Assembly (NCBI RefSeq): GCF_042666875.1
Contig: NZ_JBHTCX010000012.1
Location: forward strand, 1-64,000
DNA length: 64,000 nucleotides
Source: Brachybacterium sp042666875
GTDB taxonomy: Bacteria; Actinomycetota; Actinomycetes; Actinomycetales; Dermabacteraceae
Direction: 5' to 3'
A program made the translations under genes and the position numbers. The notes beneath the pieces were generated by a model. It was given only the letters and a program-made list of their open reading frames with translations, had not been told where the DNA came from and did not search any database. Shown here piece after piece: positions 1 through 9,005 of the stretch (positions are counted from its first letter, which is position 1; every line of letters begins with the position of its first letter).

Positions 1-107
1 GACCCGGTCCTCACCTTCCGCACGAACGCCACCCCGTTAGTATCCCGAATCACCCACCTCGACCCACAAACCTCCAGGTCAACGGGTTGATAGCTCGCCA
101 GCGACAT
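1..107. other. Unassigned left edge, possible partial gene
   Basis: The sequence is less GC-biased here than in the neighbouring genes (TTAGTATCCCGAATC around base 37). Two readings stay open to the edge. On the minus strand a frame starting at ATG 107 (or GTG 110) reads MSLASYQPVDLEVCG and continues out of the window. On the plus strand a frame runs from base 1 to TGA 88-90. I recognise neither protein. It may be the end of a mobile or accessory gene. No function is claimed. Confidence 0.2.
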
Positions 108-507
108 CACCGTGCATCAAGTCAGGCGCCCCCGCAGCGGTTCCGGGCGGCGACGGCATCGGCCGATCCTCATCGCGCCGGCACGCGTCCGTCCGTCTGA
201 CGCCGCCGCCGACTGCACGGCGGGCGACCCCGACCCGGGCAGCGTTCCCACGTTCTGCAGTCGCTGTGGCGGCCCCATGTCCCTGACGTCGTGCCCGTTC
301 CGGGAGCCGTCCGCTCGCGTGCGGCGCTGCACGAAACCGCCCTTGTGACCGTCTGCATCTCGAGGAACTGCGTACGATCAAAGGGCCGGTGGAGCTCGTG
401 AGAGCAGTCACGGATGGTGGGCTTACTGCCCGGTCTCCTGGACGGGGTCGCATACGCTGGGTGTTCGATAAGGGCATAGGGCGAGCTAGAAGAGACGGAC
501 GATCTAC
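108..507. other. Gene-free stretch upstream of the TPR-like gene
   Basis: About 400 bases in which I see no convincing gene. Short open frames exist on both strands, including a + strand one containing CSRCGGPM (a CxxC pair), but they lack start signals and family resemblance. The final 60 bases hold weak promoter-like boxes such as TAGAAG at about 486-491 and presumably drive the gene at 508. Confidence 0.4.
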
Positions 508-2211
508 GTGGCTGAGGACAGCAAGAGCGAGGACGACCGCGGGTACGGCAGCAGCCGGGACAGCCAGCGGCGCAGCGACCGCTCGCCCGGCGCCCGGAAA
601 CGTCCGCAGGGCGGCTCCGGGGACTGGAACTCGCGCTCTCAGGGGGCGAGCCGGGGAGGCACCTCTCGCAGCTCCCAGAGCGACGGCGCACGGTCCACCG
701 CCCCGAAGCGTGAGGGCCGGCCCCGTGGCGCGGACGAACCGGGCCGCAGGGGCCCCGCCGGCGACCGCAGTCGGGATCGCCGAGACCCGGCACGCCGGGA
801 CCAGAACCGCAGCTCCGACGCTCGCCGTGGCTCCGATCGTCGTGATGGCGGTCGCGGCTCCGACCAGCGTCGTGGAAGCGATCGCGGCTCCGGGGGCGTC
901 CGCCCCTACGGTGCGCAGCGCCGCGATGGCCGTGATGGTCCTGGCCGTCCGGCCGGCTCGCGGTACAGCCCCGGATCCGCCGACCAGCGGGACGGTCGCA
1001 GCTCATCCGCAGGGAACCGGCACCCGCGCTCCGGCGAGGGCGATCGTCGCCCGTCGTCACGGCAGGGCGACCGCCCGCGGGATGACCGCCGCACTTCGCG
1101 GCCAGGGCAGGAAGCACGCGCGGATCGCCCGTTCGAACCTCGGATCCCCCCGGGCATCACCGGCCGGGAGCTGGACAAGGAGATCCGCGACGAGCTCCGG
1201 GGGCTCAGCCGCGAGACCGCCGAGCGCGTCTCCCAGCACATGGTCGCCGCCTACCTGCTCGAGGACAGCGATCCGGAGGCCTCCCAGGCCCACGCCCGCT
1301 TCGCAGCCCGCATCGGAGGCCGCATCGGCGGGGTCCGCGAGATGTACGGCATCCTCGCCTACCGCTACGGCGACTACCGTACGGCCGTGCGTGAACTGCG
1401 CACATCGCTGCGGATCACCGGCCGCACCGACATCCTTCCGATGATCGCCGACGCCGAGCGTGGGATGGGCCGGCCCGAGCGTGCCTTCGATATCGCGGCG
1501 TCGGACGATGCCTCCGAACTCGGAGTTCACGCAGCCATCGAGCTGATGATCGTCGTGGCCGGCGCGTACTCGGACATCGGGGACACCGAGACCGCGCTGC
1601 GCACGCTCGAGATCCCCGCGCTGCGCCACAAGGTCGACGGCCGCTGGCAGGTGCGCCTCTGGGTCGCCTACGCCGATCTGCTCGACCGTGCGAACCGTCA
1701 CGAGGAGGCGAAGCGCTGGCTGACGTTGGCAGCAGACGCCGACACCGAGCACCTCACCGACGCCGCCGAGCGTCTGGGCCGTGCGGTACCCACCCCGGAC
1801 GCCGATCCCCTGTGGGAGGACGACGAGGAGGTGGCGGTTCTCGACGCCTATGATCCCGACGCCGACGACGGCTCTGATGCCGGCGACGACCGCGCAGAAG
1901 CCTCTGACGCCGACGAGAGCGGCATCGACGACTCCGGCGCAGGCGGGAGCGGCACCGACGACTTCGATGCGGATCAGAGCGTCACCGACGACTCCGACGC
2001 GGACGCGGACGGGGCACAGGCTGGACCCGTCGAGGCCGTCGAGGCCGTCGAGGCCGACGAGGCCGACGAGCTCGACGGCGACCGCGCGGAGACCGACGGG
2101 CTCGACGGCGAGAGAGCGGAGCCCGATGAGCTCGACCGCCCGGAGTCCGACAGTGGCTCGGGCCGCGTGCTGAGTGCGACTCCGAACAGCGGCCCGGAGG
2201 CGCGCGCGTGA
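508..2211 (+). CDS. TPR-like protein with long disordered arms
   Basis: A 567-residue protein of unknown biochemical role. Residues 1-210 are Arg/Ser/Asp/Gly-rich and strongly basic (repeats of RRGSDR and RRDGR type). Residues 211-440 form the only folded-looking part: helical, TPR-like, beginning near PPGITGRELDKEIRDEL and containing YGILAYRYGDYRTAVRELR. Residues 440-567 are acidic (DADDGSDAGDD, VEAVEADEADEL). The gene precedes the HAD phosphatase, tlyA, nadK and recN, the position held by Rv1691 in mycobacteria (known gene order). Its stop overlaps the next start in GTGA. The start is GTG 508, with only a weak purine-rich ribosome site. The opposite-charge arms suggest RNA or ribosome association, which is inference. 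Confidence 0.75.
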   Translation: MAEDSKSEDDRGYGSSRDSQRRSDRSPGARKRPQGGSGDWNSRSQGASRGGTSRSSQSDGARSTAPKREGRPRGADEPGRRGPAGDRSRDRRDPARRDQNRSSDARRGSDRRDGGRGSDQRRGSDRGSGGVRPYGAQRRDGRDGPGRPAGSRYSPGSADQRDGRSSSAGNRHPRSGEGDRRPSSRQGDRPRDDRRTSRPGQEARADRPFEPRIPPGITGRELDKEIRDELRGLSRETAERVSQHMVAAYLLEDSDPEASQAHARFAARIGGRIGGVREMYGILAYRYGDYRTAVRELRTSLRITGRTDILPMIADAERGMGRPERAFDIAASDDASELGVHAAIELMIVVAGAYSDIGDTETALRTLEIPALRHKVDGRWQVRLWVAYADLLDRANRHEEAKRWLTLAADADTEHLTDAAERLGRAVPTPDADPLWEDDEEVAVLDAYDPDADDGSDAGDDRAEASDADESGIDDSGAGGSGTDDFDADQSVTDDSDADADGAQAGPVEAVEAVEADEADELDGDRAETDGLDGERAEPDELDRPESDSGSGRVLSATPNSGPEARA

Positions 2212-3227
2212 CCCGCATGCCGGACCCGTCGCTGCTGGACCTCTACGACGTGCTGATGTTCGACCTCGATGGCACGTTGATGCACGGCGCGAAACAGATT
2301 CCGCACGCCGCCGCAGCTGTGGAACGGGCACGGGAGGGCGGACGCACGCTCGTCTTCGCCACCAACAATGCCTCACGGACGCCGCAGCAGGCCGCCGAGC
2401 ACCTGGCCGAGGTCGGGATCCCGGCGCGGCCGGAGGAGTTCGTGACCTCCCCGCAGGTGGCATCCCGCCTGCTCGCGGACCGTCTCGACCCCGGCGCGAA
2501 GGTCCTCGTCGTCGGGGGAGCCAGCCTCGCCGAGCAGATCCGCGAGGTCGGCCTGGACCCGGTCGAGAAGGACACGGACGATGTCGCCGCAGTGGTGCAG
2601 GGGTGGTCACCGGACCTGAGCTGGCCGCTGCTGGCCGAGGGCGCCTACGCGATTCGCCGCGGCGCCTCCTGGATGGCGACCAACGTCGACGCGACCCTGC
2701 CCACCGAACGCGGTCTGGCACCCGGTAACGGTGCCATGGTCGCGGCCCTGCGCCATGCCACCGGCGCCGACCCTGATGTGGCGGGCAAGCCCGAACCGGG
2801 CATGTTCACCGTCGCCGCCCAGGACCACGAGGCACGTCGGCCGCTGATCGTGGGGGACCGCCTGGACACCGACATCGAGGGCGCCGTGCGCGCCGGCATG
2901 GATTCGCTGCTGGTGCTGACGGGCGTCGACGGCATCGAATCGGCTCTGCGGGCCGACCCCGTACGGCGACCCACCTTCATCCTCCCCGACCTCTCCGAGC
3001 TCCACGCCCCCTTCCCCCTGCCCGTCGTGGATGGTGATCGGGCCCGCTGCGGCGCCGTCAGCGCGGCCTGGGGCGAGGACGGGGACATCATCCTGCGCGG
3101 CGACTCCGAGGACCCGCGAGTGCTGCGGGCCGTCCTGGCCCTGCTCGGCGCGCATCGTGCGGACGCGGCCTGGACCGGGCGCCTCCTGGACCGGCACGGC
3201 ATCGAGCAGCGCCCCGGCGACCGGTGA
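2208..3227 (+). CDS. HAD-superfamily phosphatase, NagD-like (class IIA)
   Basis: A 339-residue haloacid-dehalogenase phosphatase, probably acting on a small phosphorylated metabolite. The nucleophile motif FDLDGT lies at residues 18-23 (Asp19, Asp21). Motif II is FATNNAS, and the C-terminal acid loop reads GDRLDTDIEGA. The cap inserted between motifs II and III and the NagD-like spacing indicate subclass IIA. About 70 residues follow the core (after LPDLSELHAPF) and form an extra small domain seen in actinobacterial members. It overlaps the upstream gene (GTGA) and tlyA downstream (GTGA), so the three are probably translated together. The substrate is unknown. Confidence 0.85.
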   Translation: MTRMPDPSLLDLYDVLMFDLDGTLMHGAKQIPHAAAAVERAREGGRTLVFATNNASRTPQQAAEHLAEVGIPARPEEFVTSPQVASRLLADRLDPGAKVLVVGGASLAEQIREVGLDPVEKDTDDVAAVVQGWSPDLSWPLLAEGAYAIRRGASWMATNVDATLPTERGLAPGNGAMVAALRHATGADPDVAGKPEPGMFTVAAQDHEARRPLIVGDRLDTDIEGAVRAGMDSLLVLTGVDGIESALRADPVRRPTFILPDLSELHAPFPLPVVDGDRARCGAVSAAWGEDGDIILRGDSEDPRVLRAVLALLGAHRADAAWTGRLLDRHGIEQRPGDR

Positions 3228-4069
3228 GCGGGCAGCGGCTCGACGTCGCCCTCCTCGCAGCCGGTCTCGCCCGGTCCCGCAGCCACGCCCGCCGCATCAT
3301 CGAGGAGGGCCGTGCCCGCGTCGACGGCCGGGCGGCCACCAAGGCATCCGCCGCCGTCGCCACCGGCGCGGCGCTGGAGGTCGTCGATGTGCCCGACGGC
3401 ACGGAGTACGCCTCCCGAGCCGCCCATAAGCTGGCCGGCGCGCTGGACGGTCTGGGCCTCGATCCCACGGGTGCGCGCTGCCTCGACGCCGGCGCGTCCA
3501 CGGGAGGCTTCACCGACGTCCTCCTGCGCCGTGGTGCCGCCGAGGTGATCGCGGTCGACATCGGCCACGATCAGCTCGCGGACCACGTGCGCGAGGACCC
3601 GCGGGTCATCGTGCGCGATCGCACCAGCGTGCGGGAGCTCACCCCGGCGCTGATCGGGACCGCCGTCGACCTGCTGGTCGCCGATCTCTCCTTCATCTCC
3701 CTGCGCACCGTGATCAGCCCGCTGGGCGGGGTCGTCCGCCGCGGCGGAGATCTGCTGGTCATGGTCAAGCCCCAGTTCGAGGTGGGCCGAGAGGCTCTTC
3801 CCCGCACCGGCGTGGTCAGCGACCCGGCCGCCCGGGCCGGTGCCGTCCGCGGCGTCGCGGAGGCGGCCGCGGCGGCCGGTCTGGCGCTGCTGGCCGTCGG
3901 CCCCAGCGGCCTGCCCGGGCAGGACGGCAACCGCGAGTACTTCCTGCATCTGCAGCCGAGCGGCGTGACCTGCGCCCTCGACGCGGATGCCTATGACATG
4001 ATCGAGACCGCCGTGCGCGGGAATCAGCCGCGCCATCGCGGCACCCAGCACCCCACCCAGGAGGATTGA
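3224..4069 (+). CDS. tlyA: TlyA-family rRNA 2'-O-methyltransferase
   Basis: A 281-residue methyltransferase. In mycobacteria TlyA methylates ribose at 16S C1409 and 23S C1920, and its loss gives capreomycin resistance (established). Residues 3-60 are an S4-like RNA-binding domain (RLDVALLAAGLARSRSHAR). The FtsJ-like domain follows with the SAM loop LDAGASTGGFTDVLL and the residues expected for the K-D-K-E catalytic set: Lys in SRAAHKL, Asp in VADLSFISL, Lys in MVKPQFEVG. The GTG start at 3224 overlaps the HAD stop. The next gene begins 6 bases after its stop. Confidence 0.93.
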   Translation: MSGQRLDVALLAAGLARSRSHARRIIEEGRARVDGRAATKASAAVATGAALEVVDVPDGTEYASRAAHKLAGALDGLGLDPTGARCLDAGASTGGFTDVLLRRGAAEVIAVDIGHDQLADHVREDPRVIVRDRTSVRELTPALIGTAVDLLVADLSFISLRTVISPLGGVVRRGGDLLVMVKPQFEVGREALPRTGVVSDPAARAGAVRGVAEAAAAAGLALLAVGPSGLPGQDGNREYFLHLQPSGVTCALDADAYDMIETAVRGNQPRHRGTQHPTQED

Positions 4070-4075
4070 CCCAGG

Positions 4076-5020
4076 ATGCGACGGTTCCTCCTCTACGTCC
4101 ACACCGGTCGCCGCGCCGCTCTCGGCGCCATGCTCACCGTGCTCCAGGAGCTCACAGCCCGCGGCGTGCGCGGCATCGTGATCGACGACCAGGTCGAGGA
4201 GATCAAGGCGCTGCCGGCCGACGTCGCCCCGGAGGGACTGCTGGACGTCCTCACCGGAGGCGAGGTCGACGTGCTCGATGCCCTCTCGGCCGCCGACCTC
4301 GTCGAGCTCGGGATCGTCCTCGGCGGGGACGGGACCATCTTGCGGGCGCTCGAAGTGGTCCGCGACGCCGATGTCCCCGTCCACGGGGTCAACCTCGGCC
4401 ACGTCGGGTTCCTCGCCGAGAGCGAGGCGGAGGCCCTCGCGACCACCGTCTCCCGCCTCCTGGACGGCGACTACGAGATCGAGAAGCGCTCCACGCTGGA
4501 TATCACCGTGCTGGACGCCGAGGACCACCCCCTGGCCCAGCACTGGGCCCTGAACGAGGCCTCGCTGGAGAAGGCCGACCGCCAGAAGATGATCTCGGTG
4601 GCGGTCGAGATCGACGGCCGCCCCGTGTCCTCCTTCGGCTGCGACGGCGTGCTGCTGTCGACCTCGACCGGTTCGACCGCGTACGCCTTCAGCGCCGGCG
4701 GACCGGTGATCTGGCCCGAGGTCGACGCGATGCTGCTGATCCCGCTGGCCGCGCATGCGCTGTTCTCCCGGCCCCTGGTGCTGGGCCGTTCCTCCGAAGC
4801 GGCGATCGAGATGACGCTGGACAACCGCGAGGATGCGGTGCTGACCCTGGATGGCCGTCGCACCGTGGACGTCACCGTCGGCGCCCGCGTCGAAGCGCGG
4901 CTGTCGGCCCAGTGGGTGCGCCTGGTGCGTCTGAGCGCCACCCCGTTCGCCGACCGGCTCGTCGAGAAGTTCCAGCTGCCGGTGGTCGGCTGGCGCGGGC
5001 GCGGCCCTCGCACGCGCTGA
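4076..5020 (+). CDS. nadK: NAD kinase
   Basis: A 314-residue enzyme that phosphorylates NAD to NADP in the cytoplasm. The signature GGDGT is at residues 83-87. It is followed by HGVNLGHVGFLAE and ALNEASLEK, then STSTGSTAYAFSAGGP, all hallmarks of bacterial NAD kinases. The length fits the family. The ATG at 4076 is preceded by AGGAGG at about 4058-4063, which overlaps the end of tlyA. The order tlyA-nadK-recN is conserved in Actinobacteria (ppnK, Rv1695). Confidence 0.96.
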   Translation: MRRFLLYVHTGRRAALGAMLTVLQELTARGVRGIVIDDQVEEIKALPADVAPEGLLDVLTGGEVDVLDALSAADLVELGIVLGGDGTILRALEVVRDADVPVHGVNLGHVGFLAESEAEALATTVSRLLDGDYEIEKRSTLDITVLDAEDHPLAQHWALNEASLEKADRQKMISVAVEIDGRPVSSFGCDGVLLSTSTGSTAYAFSAGGPVIWPEVDAMLLIPLAAHALFSRPLVLGRSSEAAIEMTLDNREDAVLTLDGRRTVDVTVGARVEARLSAQWVRLVRLSATPFADRLVEKFQLPVVGWRGRGPRTR

Positions 5021-5037
5021 GGGGGCTGAGGCCGACC

Positions 5038-6783
5038 ATGCTCTCCACCCTGCGGATCCGCCACATCGGCGTGATCGACGACGCCACCCTCGAATTCGGG
5101 CCCGGCTTCACCGCGCTCACGGGCGAGACGGGTGCGGGCAAGACCATGATCGTGACGGGGCTGACGATGCTCCTGGGCGGACGACTGGAACGCGGCCGCC
5201 TGCGCGAAGCCAGCACGGTCGACGGGACGCTGGCCCTGGCCGGGCACGACGAGCTGGAGGCCGCTCTGGACGACCTCGGGGCCGAGGAGGAGGACGGCGA
5301 GGTGCTGGTGGTGCGCCGCGTCACCCGCGACGGCCGCTCCCGCGCCCAGATCGGCGGGGCCCCGGTCCCCATCGGAACCCTCGCCCGGCTCGTCGGCACC
5401 GCCGTCACCGTCCATGGCCAGTCCGACCAGCAGCGCCTCCGTGACCCCGACGCCCAGCGCGAGGCGCTGGACCGCTTCGCGCGGGAGGAGATCGAGCCGC
5501 TGCTCGAGCGCCACCGCGAGCTCTGGCGGGAGCGTTCGGCACTGACAGAGCGGCTCGCCGAGCTCGACGACCTGCTCAGCGAGCGCGATCGACGGGCCAC
5601 GGTGCTGCGCGAGACCCTGGAGCGCCTTGAACAGGCCGATCCGCAGCCCGGCGAGGATGCCGCCCTGCGCTCCGAGCTCGAGCGTCTCGGCAACGCCGGC
5701 GAACTGCGTGCCGCCGCGAACCAGGCCGCGCTCGCCCTGGTCGCCGACGACGACGCACCCGCCGCCGGGCCGCTGCTCGACGTCGCCGCCGAGGCACTGG
5801 GACGGGCCTCCCGCACCGACGACTCGCTCGCGCCCCTGGTCGAGCGGCTCGAGGCCTCCCGCATCGAGCTGTCCGACATCGCCGCCGAGCTCACTCGCTA
5901 CGCCGAGGACATCGACGCCTCCCCGGGGCGGCTCGAGGAGGCGAACGAGCGGCTGCACGAACTGACCGTCCTGATCCGCGACCTCGCGCCGGTGCTCTCG
6001 GACCCCGACGTTCCGGTCGAGGATGTGACCGCACTGCTGGAGGCCTCCCGCGGCGCGGCGGTCGATCTGGACCGCTACGACGGCGCGGATCAGGAGCGGG
6101 CCGCGGCCGCGGAGCAGCTGGAGAGCACCCAGGCGGAGCTCGACGAGGCGGCCGCCGCCCTCACCGCAGCCCGCGTCGCGGCGGCCCGCGAGCTGTCCGA
6201 CGCGGTCCAGGAGGAGCTGCGCCACCTCGAGATGCCCGATGCGGCCATCCGCGTCGATGTCGGCGAGCAGTCGCACCGGATCCACGGCCGCGACGCCGTG
6301 GCGATCCTGCTGGCGCCCCACCCGGGGGCCGACCATCTTCCCGTCGCCAGGGCAGCCTCCGGCGGCGAGCTCTCCCGCGTGATGCTCGCCCTCGAGGTGG
6401 CGCTGTCCGCCTCCCGCAGCGATCGCACCGCCGCCCCGGTCTTCGTCTTCGACGAGATCGATGCCGGCATCGGCGGCCGCGCGGCCCTGGCCGTCGGTCA
6501 GCGTCTGGCTCGCCTGGCCCAGCACGCCCAGGTCATCGTCGTCACCCACCTGCCGCAGGTCGCCGCGCACGCCGGCACCCACCTGCAGATCGTGAAATCC
6601 TCCGTCGACGGCTCCACCAGCTCCACCGTCGAGACCCTGGACCGCGCCGGCCGGATCGGCGAGCTGGCCCGGATGCTCGCCGGCGACACCTCGGATCTCG
6701 CCCTCGCCCACGCCGAGGAACTGCTGGAGGAGGCGGGCACCGTCGCCTCCGGCGCACAGGCCTCCGCCGGGACCCGCCGATGA
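5038..6783 (+). CDS. recN: DNA repair ATPase RecN
   Basis: A 581-residue SMC-like protein of double-strand-break repair. Walker A GETGAGKT is at residues 29-36 in a head domain opening with MLSTLRIRHIGVIDDATLEF. The middle is a long coiled coil rich in Glu, Arg and Leu (about residues 150-390). The C-terminal head has the ABC signature ASGGELSRVMLAL, Walker B VFVFDEIDAGIGG and the switch VIVVTHLPQVAAH. The start at ATG 5038 was chosen because homologous sequence begins there, although the frame is open further upstream. Its stop overlaps steA (ATGA). Confidence 0.95.
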   Translation: MLSTLRIRHIGVIDDATLEFGPGFTALTGETGAGKTMIVTGLTMLLGGRLERGRLREASTVDGTLALAGHDELEAALDDLGAEEEDGEVLVVRRVTRDGRSRAQIGGAPVPIGTLARLVGTAVTVHGQSDQQRLRDPDAQREALDRFAREEIEPLLERHRELWRERSALTERLAELDDLLSERDRRATVLRETLERLEQADPQPGEDAALRSELERLGNAGELRAAANQAALALVADDDAPAAGPLLDVAAEALGRASRTDDSLAPLVERLEASRIELSDIAAELTRYAEDIDASPGRLEEANERLHELTVLIRDLAPVLSDPDVPVEDVTALLEASRGAAVDLDRYDGADQERAAAAEQLESTQAELDEAAAALTAARVAAARELSDAVQEELRHLEMPDAAIRVDVGEQSHRIHGRDAVAILLAPHPGADHLPVARAASGGELSRVMLALEVALSASRSDRTAAPVFVFDEIDAGIGGRAALAVGQRLARLAQHAQVIVVTHLPQVAAHAGTHLQIVKSSVDGSTSSTVETLDRAGRIGELARMLAGDTSDLALAHAEELLEEAGTVASGAQASAGTRR

Positions 6784-7952
6784 ACGCCGCCGAGGTGACC
6801 GGCACCGCCCGGCTCGGAAAACGGACCAAGGACCTCACCAAGCGGCTCCAGGCCGGTGACATCGCGGTCATCGACCACGAGGACATCGACCGCGTCGCCG
6901 CCGAGGCACTCCTGGAACGCCACCCCGCAGCCGTCCTCAACGCCGCCGCGTCCACGTCGGGCCGTTACCCCAACGCCGGGCCGCGCATCCTCGTCGAGGC
7001 CGGCATCGTGCTGGTCGACAACCTCGGCCCCGCCGTGTTCGAAGACCTCCGCGAGGGGCGGACGATCACCGTCAGCGGGGGAGCGGTGCTGCTGGGGGAG
7101 ACCGTGATCGCACGCGGCACCGCGCAGGACGAGCAGACGGTCGCCGCCTCCCTCGAGGTCGCACGCGACGGGCTGTCCGAACAGCTCGAACTGTTCGCCG
7201 AGAACACCATGGAGTACATGCTGCGCGAGCGCGATCTGCTGCTGGATGGGATCGGCGCCCCGGAGGTGCGCACCGAGCTGGCGGGACGACCCGTGCTGAT
7301 CGTGGTGCGCGGCTACCACTACAAGGAGGACCTGGCGACCCTGCGGCCCTTCCTGCGCGAGAATCGGCCGATCATCATCGGCGTCGACGGCGGCGCCGAC
7401 GCGGTGCTCGAGGCCGGCTTCCGTCCCGACATGATCATCGGCGACATGGACTCCGTCTCCGACCGGGCTCTGCGCAGCGGAGCCGAACTCGTCGTCCACG
7501 CCTACCGCGACGGCCGTGCGCCCGGCTTCGACCGGCTGGAGGAGCTCGGTCTCGGACCCAGAGCGGTCCTCTTCCCCGCGTCCGGCACCAGCGAGGACAT
7601 CGCGATGCTCCTGGCCGACGAGAAGGGCGCCTCCGTCATCGTCGCCGTCGGCACCCACGGCACCCTGGAGGAGTTCCTCGACAAGGGCCGTGCCGGCATG
7701 AGCTCGACCTTCCTGACCCGCCTGCGGATCGGCTCGAAGCTGGTCGACGCCAAGGGCGTCTCGCGGCTGTACCGTCAGAGGATCTCGACGTTCCAGCTGG
7801 TGCTGCTGGCGCTGGCCGGGCTCGCCGCCCTCGCGGTCGCGCTCTGGGCCACTCCCGGCGGGCAGGCGCTGGTCCAGATCCTCGGCGCCCGGCTCGATGC
7901 CATGCTGTCCTGGTTCACCATGCTGTTCTCACCCCGGGCCACCGGGTCGTAG
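6780..7952 (+). CDS. steA: SteA-like cytokinesis protein
   Basis: A 390-residue protein of the SteA family (Rv1697/Cgl SteA), which in Corynebacterium acts with SteB at the division septum and influences peptidoglycan hydrolase activity (established there). The bulk resembles a thiamin-pyrophosphokinase fold: VIDHEDIDRVAAEAL, SGRYPNAGP, then IIGVDGGADAVLEAG and MIIGDMDSVSD. One membrane helix lies near the C terminus (VLLALAGLAALAVALW), anchoring the N-terminal domain in the cytoplasm. It overlaps recN by ATGA. steB follows after 15 bases with AGGAGGG at the stop codon. Confidence 0.87.
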   Translation: MNAAEVTGTARLGKRTKDLTKRLQAGDIAVIDHEDIDRVAAEALLERHPAAVLNAAASTSGRYPNAGPRILVEAGIVLVDNLGPAVFEDLREGRTITVSGGAVLLGETVIARGTAQDEQTVAASLEVARDGLSEQLELFAENTMEYMLRERDLLLDGIGAPEVRTELAGRPVLIVVRGYHYKEDLATLRPFLRENRPIIIGVDGGADAVLEAGFRPDMIIGDMDSVSDRALRSGAELVVHAYRDGRAPGFDRLEELGLGPRAVLFPASGTSEDIAMLLADEKGASVIVAVGTHGTLEEFLDKGRAGMSSTFLTRLRIGSKLVDAKGVSRLYRQRISTFQLVLLALAGLAALAVALWATPGGQALVQILGARLDAMLSWFTMLFSPRATGS

Positions 7953-7967
7953 GAGGGTCCCGACCCC

Positions 7968-9005
7968 GTGATCGATTTTCGCTATCACCTCGTCTCGCTG
8001 ATCTCCGTGTTCCTGGCGCTCGCCGTCGGGATCGTGCTCGGCGCCGGCCCCCTGCGCGAGAACCTCGGCAATCAGCTGGCCGAGCAGGTCGAGCAGCTGC
8101 GCACGGAACAGGACGACCTGCGCACGCAGGCCGACGAGCTCGAGACCGAGAAGGACCAGCTGGCCTCCTTCATCACCGAGCTCGGTCCCGACCTGGTCGA
8201 CGACACCCTCACGGGGACCCGGGTGGCCGTGCTCACCGACGACGCCTCCACCCGCGCCGGCATCGACCGCATCACGGCGCTGCTCGAGGATGCCGGTGCC
8301 GCCTCCACGGTGCAGATCGATCTTCAGCCCGCACTGTGGGAACCCGATCAGGAGCAGCAGCGCAGTGAGGCCATCGAGGAGATCCGCGACATCGCTCCCA
8401 GCGTTCTCGGTGACGGGTCGACCTCCTCCGAGCAGCTCTCGGCGGTGGTCGTGGCCCTGTTGAGCCCACCGGCGACCGGAGAGCTCACTCCCGAGCTGCG
8501 CGATCAGCTCTGGCAGGTCCTCACGGATCATCAGCTGGTCGCGGTCGACGGCGAGGCGCCGGCCGAGGTGGATGCGGCCCTGTACGCCAGTGCCGCGCCC
8601 GAGGAGCTGACCGGCGGGACCGAGGACGACGCGGTCGCCACCGAGCGTGCTCAGAGTCTGCTCTCCTCGCAGACCGCGCTGCTGGGAGCGCTCGCCGGGA
8701 CGGGCATGCCCGCGGTGGTCTCCGCCGCGACCCCCGGCAACGATGCCACCACCGGCATCCTGCGCACCGTCCGCGGCGACGACGTATACGACAGTATCTC
8801 GACCACCGACCGGCTCCAGGAGGCCGACGGGCCGGTGCTGTCGGTCCTCGCCCTGATCGAGCAGGTCCGCGGCGGGGCGGGTGCCTACGGGACGACCGCG
8901 GACGCCGAGGATCGGCTCCCTGCCCTGCCCGAGACGCAGGGCGTCGGGGAGGACTCCGGCGGCGGCGAGGGCCCGACACCCTCGGACGGCGGGGGAGCGG
9001 AGTGA
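7968..9005 (+). CDS. steB: SteB/MctB-like membrane-anchored coiled-coil protein
   Basis: A 345-residue envelope protein. The N terminus DFRYHLVSLISVFLALAVG contains a single signal-anchor helix (residues about 8-28). A coiled coil of Glu/Gln/Leu repeats follows (residues 35-75), then an extracytoplasmic alpha/beta region (TRVAVLTDDASTRAGID). This is the family called MctB (Rv1698) in mycobacteria, where a copper-efflux role was proposed, and SteB in corynebacteria, where it partners SteA. The neighbouring steA favours the division role. GTG start with AGGAGGG at 7951-7957. The tail is Gly/Glu-rich. Confidence 0.88.
   Translation: MIDFRYHLVSLISVFLALAVGIVLGAGPLRENLGNQLAEQVEQLRTEQDDLRTQADELETEKDQLASFITELGPDLVDDTLTGTRVAVLTDDASTRAGIDRITALLEDAGAASTVQIDLQPALWEPDQEQQRSEAIEEIRDIAPSVLGDGSTSSEQLSAVVVALLSPPATGELTPELRDQLWQVLTDHQLVAVDGEAPAEVDAALYASAAPEELTGGTEDDAVATERAQSLLSSQTALLGALAGTGMPAVVSAATPGNDATTGILRTVRGDDVYDSISTTDRLQEADGPVLSVLALIEQVRGGAGAYGTTADAEDRLPALPETQGVGEDSGGGEGPTPSDGGGAE

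Noticed and set aside
2645..6711. Very long open frames antisense to tlyA, nadK and recN
   Set aside because: They are rich in Gly, Arg, Asp and His with no family motifs, and arise because GC-rich codons on one strand rarely give stops on the other.
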